A stretch of DNA of 64,000 nt from Streptococcus pneumoniae (lineage in GTDB: Bacteria > Bacillota > Bacilli > Lactobacillales > Streptococcaceae). The notes under the pieces are model-generated. The model worked only from the letters and a program-made list of their open reading frames with translations, was not told the DNA's origin and ran no database searches. Position numbers and translations under genes: made by a program. This document shows, piece after piece, positions 1 through 8,751 of the stretch. The DNA is taken from the NCBI RefSeq assembly GCF_001457635.1, contig NZ_LN831051.1, positions 1,116,001 through 1,180,000 of the forward strand, given 5' to 3'. Position 1 is the first letter of the stretch; each line of letters begins with the position of its first letter.

Positions 1-85
1 ATGGGAGTTACAACTAAAATGATAAAAATAGCAGAAGGGAGATTCTCTTAAGTTGGCTAGTATTCTTTATTTGAGTTTCCTTCTA

Positions 86-793
86 TTATCTAACTTCTTC
101 ATCATTCCAGACAAATAAAGCTCCGATTGCATTGAGGATATAAAAGATGTATTTACCGATATTGGCGAAGTTTCCTTGAATACCAGCTTTTGTCAGCTGA
201 ACGAAATTGTAAATCAACCAAAAGCCCCACTGAGTTGTTAGTTTCAATGCATTCAAAGCATTGGCAATGAGGGACAGTGCAAAGGCAATAGTTGTTACGT
301 AGGCAAGGAGATTCATCTTGCCCCCATATCCGATATAGTTGGTCACAAAGGCAAAGAGGAAGGCGATGATGGAAATGATGATGGCCGCCAATTTTACCTG
401 TTTTTGGCTCATTTGGTTGGGTCTGCCTTCTTGCGAAGCTTTCCATTTCTTTATAGCAAAGGTATAAATGAGGAAGGTGACGGGATAGGTAATGATGGCC
501 GCCTTATTTCCAAGGATATAATCAATAGCACCGGACAAAATGGTATTAACAATACCAAAGTAATTTCCCCATTTGCTTAATTTCCCCGTGAAACGAGTGG
601 ACAACATGGAAATCCCAACGTTGGTTACGGAAATCAATCCAAAGGGTACAAGAGCTGTCCATAGTCCCCAGTCTACAAATTTATGGAGGCGAGAGTTGAG
701 ATAACCAGATGCAATCGCAATCCCAACGACCAAAGCAACCCCGAAGAGGTCAAATCATTTAGATGTAGCAAAAATTTTTAGTGATTTTTTCAT
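86..793 (-). pseudogene. pnuC: Nicotinamide riboside/mononucleotide transporter PnuC, interrupted by a nonsense codon
   Basis: PnuC-family inner-membrane carrier for nicotinamide riboside, feeding NAD synthesis. The natural start is the ATG at 793, preceded by GAAAGGTAG. Codon 13 (755-757) is TGA, and the same frame then runs open for 222 more codons to the end at 86. The frame upstream (MKKSLKIFATSK) and downstream (FDLFGVALVVGIAIA) joins smoothly, so a single base change, probably TGG to TGA, broke it. The rest has about seven hydrophobic segments and the family-typical WG-rich helices near residues 170-200. A weak TTG at 733 could restart translation, but I see no ribosome site there. Upstream a promoter-like TTGATT-17-TAGAGT is present. 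Possibly nonfunctional, or a sequencing error. Confidence 0.8.
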
Positions 794-859
794 AGGTTAA
801 ACTACCTTTCTTTTTTTCAAATACTCTACCACCAAATGAAAGTAAAATCAAATGATAGA

Positions 860-890
860 AATAAAACCCTGAAAATAAAACTTTCAGGGT
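860..890 (-). terminator. Intrinsic terminator of psaR
   Basis: On the minus strand ACCCTGAAA pairs with TTTCAGGGT around a 7-nt loop and is followed by TTTTATTTC. It sits 20 nt past the psaR stop codon. Confidence 0.8.
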
Positions 891-909
891 TGGTAGGGGA
901 CTTGAGAAA

Positions 910-1560
910 TTAGTTGATTTTCTCGACATAGAGTTGTTTTGCAATGTCCATATTCACTTGTAAATCCTCGTCGTTACTGAGGATAGTGAAGGTATTGCTG
1001 AAGCCATCAAACTGCTTGACTTGGAGCTGGTCACCGATGTGAAGTGAGTGCTTGTCCAGATAATGGAGAATGTCAAAACTATCGTGCACCCGAGTCAGGC
1101 GGTAGGCGCCAGCTTCCTTGATATCAGCTAGTGGGAGGTTATTGATTTCAACGAGTAGTTCTCCCTTGGCAGGAATAGTTCCTCCGTGGGGGCAGGTTTT
1201 AGGGAAACCTAGCAGTTTATCTAGTCTTTCCACGAACAGGTCAGAGACAGTGTGTTCCAAGACCTCAGCTTCCTCGTGAATCTGGTCACTTGTATAGTCT
1301 AAATGATGAACTAGAAAAACTTCAATCAAGCGGTGCTTACGATAGAGCTCAGAGACCAGTTTGAGACCGAGGTCAGTCAGTAGATAGCCACATTCCTTGT
1401 CCTTTAGGATGAGATTTTCACTTTTCATTCGTTTGATCATTTCAGTTACGGCAGGGGGAGAGACTTGCATGCGAGCCGCAATTTCCTTGTTGGTAATCTT
1501 ATGCAGGTCTATGCCAATTTCATAAATACATTTTAGATAGTCTTCTTTGTTTGGGGTCAT
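910..1560 (-). CDS. psaR: Manganese-dependent DtxR/MntR-family repressor PsaR
   Basis: 216-aa metalloregulator of the DtxR family. In pneumococcus PsaR with Mn(II) represses the psaBCA manganese importer and the prtA and pcpA surface genes; Zn antagonises it. Residues 1-60 form a winged helix (ITNKEIAARMQVSPPAVTEM), 65-135 a metal-binding dimerisation domain with the clustered His/Glu/Cys residues expected (HRLIEVFLVHH, EVLEHTVSD, CPHGG), and 150-215 an SH3/FeoA-like domain. The ATG at 1560 follows AGAGGAAACGA. Monocistronic, divergent from the phosphoesterase at 1672. Its targets are not in this window, but two other manganese genes (mntE, mgtA) are. Confidence 0.93.
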   Translation of the reverse strand: MTPNKEDYLKCIYEIGIDLHKITNKEIAARMQVSPPAVTEMIKRMKSENLILKDKECGYLLTDLGLKLVSELYRKHRLIEVFLVHHLDYTSDQIHEEAEVLEHTVSDLFVERLDKLLGFPKTCPHGGTIPAKGELLVEINNLPLADIKEAGAYRLTRVHDSFDILHYLDKHSLHIGDQLQVKQFDGFSNTFTILSNDEDLQVNMDIAKQLYVEKIN

Positions 1561-1597
1561 TCGTTTCCTCTTGTCTAATATCTTTATCTAGTATATC

Positions 1598-1621
1598 AAA
1601 AAAAGCTAGATTTCTCTAGCT
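1598..1621 (-). other. Terminator-like hairpin inside the psaR promoter region
   Basis: On the minus strand AGCTAGA-GAAA-TCTAGCT is followed by seven T, then the likely psaR -10 TATACT (1590-1595). It has the form of a small GAAA-loop intrinsic terminator pointing at psaR; it could stop antisense transcription coming from the divergent gene or act as an operator. Confidence 0.4.
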
Positions 1622-1671
1622 GTGACTTTTTATGTTATACTTATTGCAAGAGAAAAAACGAGGAGATGGAT

Positions 1672-2514
1672 ATGACGAAAATAGCTCTTCTTTCAGATAT
1701 TCATGGAAATACCACCGCCTTGGAGGCTGTTTTGGCAGATGCTCAGCAGCTAGGAGTGGATGAATACTGGCTTTTGGGAGATATTCTCATGCCAGGGACA
1801 GGACGTAGAAGGATTTTGGACTTGTTGGATCAACTACCGATTACGGCTAGAGTTTTGGGAAACTGGGAAGACAGTCTTTGGCATGGTGTCCGTAAGGAAT
1901 TGGACAGTACTCGCCCCAGTCAACGCTATCTCTTGCGCCAGTGCCAGTATGTTTTAGAGGAAATTTCCCTAGAAGAAATTGAAGTGCTCCACAATCAACC
2001 TCTTCAAATTCATCGTCAGTTTGGAGATTTGACGGTGGGAATTAGCCATCATCTGCCTGATAAGAACTGGGGGCGAGAGTTGATTCATACTGGCAAACAA
2101 GAGGAGTTTGACCGCTTGGTGACTCATCCTCCCTGTGATATTGCTGTTTATGGACATATTCACCAGCAGTTGCTTCGTTACGGGACTGGTGGGCAATTGA
2201 TTGTCAATCCGGGTTCGATTGGCCAACCTTTCTTTTTGGACGCTCAGCTACGGAAGGACTTGCGGGCCCAGTATATGATTTTGGAGTTTGATGACAAAGG
2301 CCTGGTAGATATGGACTTCCGACGGGTAGACTACGATGTGGCAGCGGAATTGCAGCTGGCTAAAGACCTGAGACTTCCCTATTTTGAGGTTTACTATGAA
2401 AGTCTGGTCAATGGGATCCACCATACTCATCATCAGGAATTTTTGAGAGAATTGGCTCAGAAAGAGGGCTGCGACCGGGAGTTAGACGACTGGTTGAAAA
2501 GTGGTAACGATTGA
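1672..2514 (+). CDS. Calcineurin-like metallophosphoesterase (YfcE/MJ0936-type)
   Basis: 280-aa predicted cytoplasmic phosphodiesterase. The metal-binding signature of the superfamily is complete: SDIHGN near the N-terminus (residues 8-13), GNWEDSLW near 65, GHIHQQLL near 163 and NPGSIGQP near 180. The natural substrate cannot be read from the sequence. Two in-frame ATGs exist: 1666 lies directly against GAGGAG, while 1672 has proper spacing, so 1672 is chosen. Transcribed divergently from psaR; its stop codon is abutted by the promoter of the next gene (rrf2), so the two are probably separate units. Confidence 0.85.
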   Translation: MTKIALLSDIHGNTTALEAVLADAQQLGVDEYWLLGDILMPGTGRRRILDLLDQLPITARVLGNWEDSLWHGVRKELDSTRPSQRYLLRQCQYVLEEISLEEIEVLHNQPLQIHRQFGDLTVGISHHLPDKNWGRELIHTGKQEEFDRLVTHPPCDIAVYGHIHQQLLRYGTGGQLIVNPGSIGQPFFLDAQLRKDLRAQYMILEFDDKGLVDMDFRRVDYDVAAELQLAKDLRLPYFEVYYESLVNGIHHTHHQEFLRELAQKEGCDRELDDWLKSGND

Positions 2515-2538
2515 CATTACAACTAAAAAGGGTATAAT
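2511..2538 (+). promoter_or_regulatory. Promoter of the Rrf2-family gene
   Basis: TTGACA (2511-2516), 16-nt spacer, TATAAT (2533-2538). Both hexamers match sigma-A consensus, and the -35 overlaps the end of the preceding coding region. Confidence 0.8.
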
Positions 2539-2589
2539 AATAGAAAAAGAAGAGTAGAGGCAGGGTAGCCTCGTAAAAAGGAGAAGAGG

Positions 2590-3027
2590 ATGCAAATTCC
2601 AAGTAGATTTACCATTGCGACTCATATGCTGATAATCATTGCCCTCGAGGGGAAGGAAAGCAAGGTGACCAGTGATTTTCTGGCTGCTAGTGTCGGGGTC
2701 AATCCTGTCATTATCAGAAAGATCTTGTCCCAGTTGAAGAAGGCAGAGCTGATTTCAGTAGCGCGTGGAACGGGCGGAACAGAGATTGTCAAGGACCTTA
2801 AGGATATTAGTCTTTTAGATGTTTATCAGGCGGTCGAATGTCTTGGTAAGACAGGTCAACTCTTCAGTTTCCATGACAATCCGAATCCAAATTGCCCTGT
2901 AGGAGCTCATATTCATGATGTTTTGGATCAAAAATTGGAGAGAATTCAGTTGACTATGGAGGCAGAACTTGGTCAAACCAGTCTAGAAAAAGTCGTGGCC
3001 GATGCAGAGAGTCAGATGAAGGATTAA
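2590..3027 (+). CDS. Rrf2-family transcriptional regulator
   Basis: 145-aa winged-helix regulator. Residues 1-80 carry the Rrf2 fold (SRFTIATHMLIIIALEG; VGVNPVIIRKILSQLKKAELI; ARGTGGTEI wing). Only one cysteine is in the sensor region (NPNCPVG), rather than the three that hold an Fe-S cluster in NsrR or IscR, so it is more likely of the YwnA/YwgB non-cluster type that senses a thiol or small molecule; that is inference. Strong promoter immediately upstream and a terminator overlapping its stop region, so monocistronic. Target genes unknown. Confidence 0.88.
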   Translation: MQIPSRFTIATHMLIIIALEGKESKVTSDFLAASVGVNPVIIRKILSQLKKAELISVARGTGGTEIVKDLKDISLLDVYQAVECLGKTGQLFSFHDNPNPNCPVGAHIHDVLDQKLERIQLTMEAELGQTSLEKVVADAESQMKD

Positions 3028-3050
3028 GAGGGATAAATGCCCTCTTTTTT
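3027..3050 (+). terminator. Terminator of the Rrf2-family gene
   Basis: AGAGGG-ATAAATG-CCCTCT followed by TTTTT, starting inside the stop codon. Confidence 0.85.
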
Positions 3051-3094
3051 CTTTGGATAATTATGATAAAATGTAGCTATTAAAGGAGTAAGAA

Positions 3095-3397
3095 ATGTAT
3101 CTCGTTATAGGAATTGTATTAGCCTTTATAGTGTCATTTTGGAAGGATAATAGAAGTTTGTGGAATCCAGTATTATTTTTATTATCCCTCATTTCAAGTT
3201 ATTTTTATCTATCCTACCTTTTTTATAAAAATGGATACGAGAATGTTCAGTTAGCTTTTTATGTATTTGCCTTTGTCTTACTTCCTTTTTTGCTTTTTCT
3301 AAGTGGCATCTTTTTAATCTATAATGGGGTCATTTTGTTGAAGCGAGAGGGACGTTCCAAGCCCCATTATCTCTCAATGCTATTTGATTTTTATTGA
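3095..3397 (+). CDS. Small hypothetical membrane protein
   Basis: 100-aa protein with three hydrophobic stretches (about residues 1-14, 25-44, 52-80) and a basic tail (KREGRSKPHY). AAAGGAGTAAGAA precedes the ATG. I do not recognise a family. It stands alone between the Rrf2 terminator and a shared bidirectional terminator. Confidence 0.7.
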   Translation: MYLVIGIVLAFIVSFWKDNRSLWNPVLFLLSLISSYFYLSYLFYKNGYENVQLAFYVFAFVLLPFLLFLSGIFLIYNGVILLKREGRSKPHYLSMLFDFY

Positions 3398-3413
3398 CTA
3401 TTAGATTCTATTT

Positions 3414-3458
3414 AAAAAGACTTAGAATGCACATGAAAGTATGTATTCTAGGTCTTTT
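3414..3458. terminator. Bidirectional terminator between convergent genes
   Basis: Long hairpin AAAAGACTTAGAAT ... ATTCTAGGTCTTTT, flanked by A and T runs, lying between a plus-strand and a minus-strand gene that converge. Confidence 0.75.
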
Positions 3459-3487
3459 GTTTTGTATACATTTAATTTTCAAGAGTA

Positions 3488-4561
3488 TTATCTATTTTTC
3501 CATGCCTGGTAACGAGTATCAATCAATAACTGGGTAAGGCGACCCAAGGTTTCTCTTTCTTCTGGAGTGAGGGATTGAGCTTGGACAAAGAGATGATGAA
3601 TGTATTCAAGCGCCTTTAAGGAAGCCAAGTCATTGATAGAGCTAATACCAGCCTCAAGAATAGTGCCAAAGAAGAGGTCGAAGTAGAGCTGAAGTTCTTC
3701 GTCAGGGACTGTGGCCACCCATTCTTTAAAGGTTGTGTCTACTTGCTGGCTATCACTGTTGGTCTTATCCAGTTGGACGAAGTGCTTATCCTCAATCTGC
3801 CAACTAAAGGTATCGTGCTGGGCGATGCCACCCAGGGCAGTACTCTGAACGATGATTTGGTGAGCAGGAATTTCCAGCATCATACCGATAATGGAACCTT
3901 GTGGAATGAATATCTTGCTTCTATCCATTATCCTTTGATAACCCGCAGTCTGTGTCAATTCTTGATGGAGACCAGGTGCATCAAATGTATAAACTGCTGT
4001 GATCTGATTTTGCAAACTTTGCTCAATTTGGCTAGCAGCATAGATAGCGAGATTTCCTCCCTTGGAATGCCCAGCTAGAATAACCTTTTGCTTAGGATGA
4101 TGAGCAAAAAAGTTCTTTAAATAGCGAAGGGCGTGCTTTTGAGCAGGAATTTCCTTCATATAGGTCAGGTGGAAATCTTCCTTCCAGCCAATGATACTGT
4201 CATCTGTCCCACGAAAGACAATCAGATAGGTATCGAGGCTGACACGATAAGTCATAGCCGCAAATTGCTTTTGCAGTTCAGGGTCGATGTCGTTGATAAA
4301 ATGGGAGAGTTTGCAATTTTTGAAGCGCTTGTGTTGAGCCAATTCATCTAATAATTGAAGGCGATTTTTGCTAGTAAGCATGGTGGGCTCTCTTGGAACC
4401 TGAGGTGCTAGATCTAAAAGACGTTGAGGAAGTGTGGAGACCAGATTATCAAAGGAGAGGTAGGTGATTTCTATTAAGGTTAGAATGTCTAACTCATTCA
4501 AGGGAAGGTCGTAATAAGAATCATATGCGACATCTTTCAGATAGTCAAAAATATTGGCCAT
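3488..4561 (-). CDS. Alpha/beta-hydrolase (Mbeg1/DUF2974-like lipase)
   Basis: 357-aa cytoplasmic hydrolase. The nucleophile elbow is GHSKGGNLAIYAA near residue 165, in a lipase-like GxSxG context, preceded by the oxyanion strand LIVFRGTDDS near 112. A plausible acid and His follow (YTFDAPGLH; AQHDTFSW). Length agrees with the Mbeg1-like group seen across streptococci. The substrate is unknown and no signal peptide is seen. Divergent from the TCS01 operon. ATG at 4561 follows AGGAGCTC. Confidence 0.8.
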   Translation of the reverse strand: MANIFDYLKDVAYDSYYDLPLNELDILTLIEITYLSFDNLVSTLPQRLLDLAPQVPREPTMLTSKNRLQLLDELAQHKRFKNCKLSHFINDIDPELQKQFAAMTYRVSLDTYLIVFRGTDDSIIGWKEDFHLTYMKEIPAQKHALRYLKNFFAHHPKQKVILAGHSKGGNLAIYAASQIEQSLQNQITAVYTFDAPGLHQELTQTAGYQRIMDRSKIFIPQGSIIGMMLEIPAHQIIVQSTALGGIAQHDTFSWQIEDKHFVQLDKTNSDSQQVDTTFKEWVATVPDEELQLYFDLFFGTILEAGISSINDLASLKALEYIHHLFVQAQSLTPEERETLGRLTQLLIDTRYQAWKNR

Positions 4562-4617
4562 AAGAGCTCCTTTCTTTTTATTTATCTTAGCAAATTTCCC
4601 TCAAATTAGCTAGTAGC

Positions 4618-4650
4618 ATAGCCTGTTTGTACTGGCTAAAAACAGGCTAT
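4618..4650. repeat. Perfect 11-bp inverted repeat ahead of TCS01
   Basis: ATAGCCTGTTT and its exact complement are separated by 11 nt. It lies between two divergent genes, so it is not an ordinary gene-end terminator; an operator for the esterase-like gene or the two-component operon is possible. Confidence 0.6.
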
Positions 4651-4691
4651 TTCAAATTCAGTTTCAGACCATCTAGCATGGAAAAATCTGT

Positions 4692-4697
4692 TATAAT
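4692..4697 (+). promoter_or_regulatory. Extended -10 of the TCS01 operon
   Basis: TGTTATAAT gives an extended -10 about 20 nt before the response-regulator start; no good -35 is apparent. Confidence 0.6.
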
Positions 4698-4716
4698 AAT
4701 AGAAAAGGAGAAGCGC

Positions 4717-5394
4717 ATGCACAAGATTTTATTAATAGAAGATGATCAGGTCATTCGTCAACAGATTGGGAAAATGCTCTCTGAATGGGGATTTGAAGTG
4801 GTCCTGGTAGAAGACTTTATGGAAGTTTTGAGTCTATTTGTTCAGTCGGAACCTCATCTGGTCCTCATGGATATTGGTTTGCCCTTGTTTAATGGTTATC
4901 ACTGGTGTCAGGAAATCCGCAAGATTTCCAAGGTACCTATCATGTTTCTTTCTTCGAGAGACCAGGCTATGGATATTGTCATGGCAATCAATATGGGGGC
5001 GGATGACTTTGTGACCAAGCCTTTTGACCAGCAGGTTCTTTTAGCTAAGGTTCAGGGCTTGTTGCGTCGTTCCTATGAGTTTGGGCGTGATGAGAGTTTG
5101 CTGGAATATGCTGGTGTTATCCTCAATACCAAATCCATGGATTTACATTATCAAGGGCAAGTCTTGAATTTGACCAAGAATGAATTCCAGATTTTACGCG
5201 TGTTATTTGAGCATGCAGGCAACATCGTAGCACGTGACGACCTGATGCGGGAACTTTGGAACAGTGACTTTTTCATTGATGATAATACCCTCTCTGTCAA
5301 TGTGGCTCGTTTGCGTAAAAAGTTGGAGGAGCAGGGATTGGTAGGATTTATCGAGACCAAGAAAGGAATAGGGTACGGATTGAAGCATGCTTGA
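4717..5394 (+). CDS. rr01: OmpR/PhoB-family response regulator RR01 (BceR-like)
   Basis: 225-aa DNA-binding response regulator of pneumococcal two-component system 01. The receiver domain (1-115) has the acidic pair IEDD, phospho-acceptor Asp52 (LVLMDIGLP) and the invariant Lys in TKPF; the C-terminal winged helix (130-225) is of OmpR type. TCS01 is reported to act like BceRS in response to antimicrobial peptides. An upstream in-frame ATG at 4627 adds 30 residues unlike any receiver; GGAG before 4717 fixes the start. It overlaps the kinase gene by 8 nt, indicating translational coupling. Confidence 0.9.
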   Translation: MHKILLIEDDQVIRQQIGKMLSEWGFEVVLVEDFMEVLSLFVQSEPHLVLMDIGLPLFNGYHWCQEIRKISKVPIMFLSSRDQAMDIVMAINMGADDFVTKPFDQQVLLAKVQGLLRRSYEFGRDESLLEYAGVILNTKSMDLHYQGQVLNLTKNEFQILRVLFEHAGNIVARDDLMRELWNSDFFIDDNTLSVNVARLRKKLEEQGLVGFIETKKGIGYGLKHA

Positions 5395-6361
5395 TTGGAA
5401 ACAATTTTTTCTAGCCTATCTGCGCTCCCGTAGTCGTCTTTTTATCTATCTGCTTTCTTTGGCATTTCTTGTCTTACTCTTTCAGTTTTTATTTGCCAGT
5501 CTAGGAATTTACTTCCTCTACTTTTTCTTCTTGTGTTGCTTTGTAACCATATTATTTTTCACTTGGGACATATTGGTGGAAACGCAGGTCTATCGCCAGG
5601 AACTTCTCTATGGAGAGAGGGAAGCCAAGTCTCCTTTGGAAATAGCTTTAGCAGAAAAATTAGAAGCGCGTGAGATGGAACTCTATCAGCAGAGGTCAAA
5701 AGCAGAAAGAAAACTGACGGATTTGCTGGATTACTATACCTTGTGGGTCCATCAGATAAAGACCCCCATTGCAGCCAGTCAACTCTTAGTTGCAGAAGTG
5801 GTCGACCGCCAACTGAAGCAGCAGCTAGAACAGGAAATTTTCAAAATCGACTCCTATACCAACCTAGTTTTACAGTACCTGCGTTTAGAAAGTTTCCATG
5901 ATGATTTGCTCTTAAAGCAGGTTCAAATTGAGGACTTGGTCAAGGAAATAATTCGTAAATATGCTCTTTTCTTTATTCAAAAAGGCTTAAATGTCAATCT
6001 ACATGACCTTGATAAAGAAATCGTGACGGATAAAAAGTGGCTGCTAGTGGTTATTGAGCAAATCATCTCAAACAGTCTCAAGTACACCAAGGAAGGTGGT
6101 CTGGAGATTTATATGGATGACCAAGAGCTTTGTATCAAAGATACGGGAATCGGGATAAAAAACAGTGATGTCCTCCGAGTATTTGAACGTGGCTTTTCAG
6201 GATACAATGGCCGTTTGACCCAGCAGTCCTCTGGACTTGGCCTTTATCTATCTAAGAAAATTTCTGAAGAACTGGGGCACCAGATTCGTATCGAGTCTGA
6301 GGTCGGAAAAGGAACGACAGTGCGGATTCAGTTTGCTCAAGTGAACTTAGTCCTTGAGTAA
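5387..6361 (+). CDS. hk01: Intramembrane-sensing histidine kinase HK01 (BceS-like)
   Basis: 324-aa kinase. Two transmembrane helices (about 16-36 and 40-61) with almost no extracytoplasmic loop, typical of kinases that sense through a partner BceAB-type transporter rather than by direct ligand binding. Phospho-acceptor His122 lies in HQIKTPIAASQLL, followed by the N box (NSLKYTKEGG), G1 (DTGIGIKN), F box (VFERGF) and G2 (SSGLGLYLSKKI). No ABC transporter is adjacent here, so its partner must be elsewhere. A terminator follows at once. Confidence 0.9.
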   Translation: MLDWKQFFLAYLRSRSRLFIYLLSLAFLVLLFQFLFASLGIYFLYFFFLCCFVTILFFTWDILVETQVYRQELLYGEREAKSPLEIALAEKLEAREMELYQQRSKAERKLTDLLDYYTLWVHQIKTPIAASQLLVAEVVDRQLKQQLEQEIFKIDSYTNLVLQYLRLESFHDDLLLKQVQIEDLVKEIIRKYALFFIQKGLNVNLHDLDKEIVTDKKWLLVVIEQIISNSLKYTKEGGLEIYMDDQELCIKDTGIGIKNSDVLRVFERGFSGYNGRLTQQSSGLGLYLSKKISEELGHQIRIESEVGKGTTVRIQFAQVNLVLE

Positions 6362-6372
6362 AAATAGATGAG

Positions 6373-6398
6373 AAAAAGCCTCCAGATTGGAGGCTTTT
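6373..6398. terminator. Bidirectional terminator between hk01 and thrS
   Basis: AAAAGCCTCC-AGATT-GGAGGCTTTT between convergent genes; A run and T run on either side let it serve both strands. Confidence 0.85.
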
Positions 6399-6409
6399 AT
6401 GCTAGACTC

Positions 6410-8353
6410 TTATTTCTCAACGCGTGATTTGTTGGCGATATCAGCTAGGATAGCTTGAACAAAATTATCAACTGAGACAGTTTGTGTTTCTTTTTGGCCG
6501 TAGCGACGAACGTTGACTGTTTCGTCTTCCATTTCTTTGTCTCCAACAATTAATTGGTAAGGAATCTTGCTGGTTTGTGAAGCACGGATCTTGAACTGCA
6601 TTTTTTCATTGCGCTCATCTACGTCTGCACGGACACCGCGGTCACGGAGTTTCTTGGCCACTTCCCAAGCGTAGTCCACGTGTTTTTCGTTAGATACTGG
6701 GATGAGGGTTACTTGGTGTGGTGCCAGCCATGTTGGGAAGGCCCCCTTGTAGTTCTCAATCAAGATAGCTGTGAAGCGTTCCATAGTTGAGATAACCCCA
6801 CGGTGGATCATGACTGGACGGTGATCTTCGCCATCAGCTCCGATGTATTTGAGGTCGAAGCGTTCTGGCAACAAGAAATCAAGTTGGATAGTAGAAAGGG
6901 TTTCTTCTTTTCCAAGGGCAGTTTTAATCTGGATATCCAATTTTGGTCCGTAGAAGGCTGCTTCACCTTCGGCTTCAAAGTAGTCCACGCCCATTTCATC
7001 AAGAGCTGCACGAAGCATGGTTTGGGCATTTTCCCACATCTCATCGTTATCAAAGTACTTATGAGTATCTTGAGGGTCACGAAGAGAGAGGCGGAAGCGG
7101 TAGTCAGTCAAGTTGAAGTCTTCATAAACATCGATAATCAACTGAAGGGCACGTTGGAATTCTTCTTGGATTTGTTCTGGAGTAACGAATAGGTGACCGT
7201 CGTTGAGTGACATTTCACGTACACGTTGAAGGCCAGTGAGGGCACCAGATTTTTCGTAACGGTGCATCATACCGATTTCAGCGATACGGATTGGCAATTC
7301 ACGGTAAGAGTGAACATGGTGTTTGAAAACTTGGATGTGGTGCGGACAGTTCATTGGACGAAGGACAAATTCTTCCCCGTCACCCATGTCCATGGTTGGG
7401 AACATGTCTTCTTGGTAATGATCCCAGTGACCAGAAGTCTTGTAAAGCTCAACAGAAGCAAGTGGTGGAGTGTAGACGTGTTGGTAGCCAGAAGCCAACT
7501 CTTTGTTTACGATGTAGCGTTCCAATTCACGACGGATAGTCGCACCATTTGGTAACCAGAATGGCAAACCTTGTCCCACTTCTTGTGAAATCATAAAGAG
7601 GTCAAGCTCTTTACCAAGTTTACGGTGGTCACGTTCCTTAGCTTCTTCACGCATTTGAAGGTAGTTTTTCAAGTCTTTCTTGTCAAACCAAGCTGTACCG
7701 TAGATACGTTGCATCATAGCGTTGTCGCTGTTTCCACGCCAGTACGCACCAGCTACATGGAGAAGGTGGAAGATTTGGATACGACCTGTTGATGGAACAT
7801 GAGGTCCACGGCAGAGGTCTACATATTCACCCTGACGATAGATAGTCAAACCGCCTTCGTCTTCTGAGTGTTCTTCAATCAATTCCAACTTGTAAGGGTC
7901 ATTTTTGAAGATTTCACGTGCCTCGTCTTTAGTCACTTCTTCACGAATAGATGGGAAGTTTTCTTTGACGATTTTTTGCATTTCTTCTTCGATACGAGGA
8001 AGGTCTTCGTTAGAGATTTGACCAGCTGTGTTGTCAGTATCGTAGTAGAAACCATCTTCGATGGCTGGACCAACTCCCAAGTGAATGTCTGGGAAAAGAC
8101 GACGAGCTGCTTGGGCGAACAAGTGAGCTGCTGAGTGACGCAAGATTGGAAGGGCATCTTCGTGATCAGGTGTCACAATTTCGATGCTTCCATCTTCAGT
8201 GATAGCGCGAGTAGTGTCGATGAGTTTGCCGTTGAATTTACCAGCCAAGGCTTTTTTAGCTAGGGAATTGCTGATAGATTGGGCAATTTCAAAAGTTGTT
8301 ACGCCAGATTCGAATTCACGAACAGCGCCATCTGGGAAAGTAATGTTAATCAT
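6410..8353 (-). CDS. thrS: Threonyl-tRNA synthetase
   Basis: 647-aa class II aminoacyl-tRNA synthetase that charges tRNA-Thr. Domains in order: TGS (1-62), editing/SAD domain (65-225, with the Zn-type [10 protein letters not shown] motif), class II catalytic core (240-535; [43 protein letters not shown]) and C-terminal anticodon domain (545-640). The start is MINITFPDG at 8353, behind AAAAAGGAGAACATC; an upstream ATG at 8392 lacks a site. Controlled by the T-box leader at 8752-8960, with a broken MazG-like gene between leader and thrS. Confidence 0.96.
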   Translation of the reverse strand: MINITFPDGAVREFESGVTTFEIAQSISNSLAKKALAGKFNGKLIDTTRAITEDGSIEIVTPDHEDALPILRHSAAHLFAQAARRLFPDIHLGVGPAIEDGFYYDTDNTAGQISNEDLPRIEEEMQKIVKENFPSIREEVTKDEAREIFKNDPYKLELIEEHSEDEGGLTIYRQGEYVDLCRGPHVPSTGRIQIFHLLHVAGAYWRGNSDNAMMQRIYGTAWFDKKDLKNYLQMREEAKERDHRKLGKELDLFMISQEVGQGLPFWLPNGATIRRELERYIVNKELASGYQHVYTPPLASVELYKTSGHWDHYQEDMFPTMDMGDGEEFVLRPMNCPHHIQVFKHHVHSYRELPIRIAEIGMMHRYEKSGALTGLQRVREMSLNDGHLFVTPEQIQEEFQRALQLIIDVYEDFNLTDYRFRLSLRDPQDTHKYFDNDEMWENAQTMLRAALDEMGVDYFEAEGEAAFYGPKLDIQIKTALGKEETLSTIQLDFLLPERFDLKYIGADGEDHRPVMIHRGVISTMERFTAILIENYKGAFPTWLAPHQVTLIPVSNEKHVDYAWEVAKKLRDRGVRADVDERNEKMQFKIRASQTSKIPYQLIVGDKEMEDETVNVRRYGQKETQTVSVDNFVQAILADIANKSRVEK

Positions 8354-8410
8354 GATGTTCTCCTTTTTTATTATTTCATAGTTTCTAAGCATTGATTTTT
8401 TATCAGCAGA

Positions 8411-8734
8411 CTACTTCCGAGTCCTAACGTTCAATTGCTTTTCTTTATCAGAGAGGAAGTTTTCCATTTCCGTCAGAATGTCTATATCCAAACGTTGAGA
8501 AAGTTCTAATAGCCACCAGATATTTTCTGAAAGTTTTTGTTCCAGTGTGTAGGGTGTTTCATCATAGTAGCGTCCTTGCTTTGTCATCACCAGTCATTGG
8601 AAATTTCCAATATCATTAGATAAAGCCAAGAGGTCTTCTTCTACCGTCCACTTGAAATCATGATGCTTAACTTCCAGTTCGTGATAAGCTTGTCGGATTG
8701 CCCAACTGCGCTCCACTAATTCTTGCAACTCCAT
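8411..8734 (-). pseudogene. MazG-like protein, interrupted by one nonsense codon
   Basis: The frame from ATG 8734 to TAG 8411 would encode 107 aa but has TGA at codon 47 (8594-8596). The first part (MELQELVERSWAIRQ ... LALSNDIGNFQ) and the second (LVMTKQGRYYDETPY ... LTEMENFLSDKEKQ) fit the alpha-helical acidic pattern of small MazG-type nucleotide pyrophosphohydrolases. CGA to TGA would explain the stop. It lies between the T-box terminator and thrS in the same transcript, preceded by TTAGGA. The assignment to the MazG fold is moderate. Confidence 0.7.
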
Positions 8735-8751
8735 AATTAGTATCCTAATAA

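Noticed and set aside
1..85. Short plus-strand frame at the window start
   Set aside because: Sixteen codons without a ribosome site in view; context is cut off by the window edge.
153..446. Open frame on the minus strand inside pnuC in another frame
   Set aside because: Shadow of the pnuC coding sequence; no ribosome site and no recognisable protein features.
759..944. Minus-strand 61-codon frame spanning the psaR terminator
   Set aside because: Overlaps the end of psaR out of frame and runs across a terminator.
6803..8381. Several plus-strand frames antisense to thrS (up to 129 codons)
   Set aside because: Produced by codon bias of thrS on the other strand; none has a ribosome site or family features.
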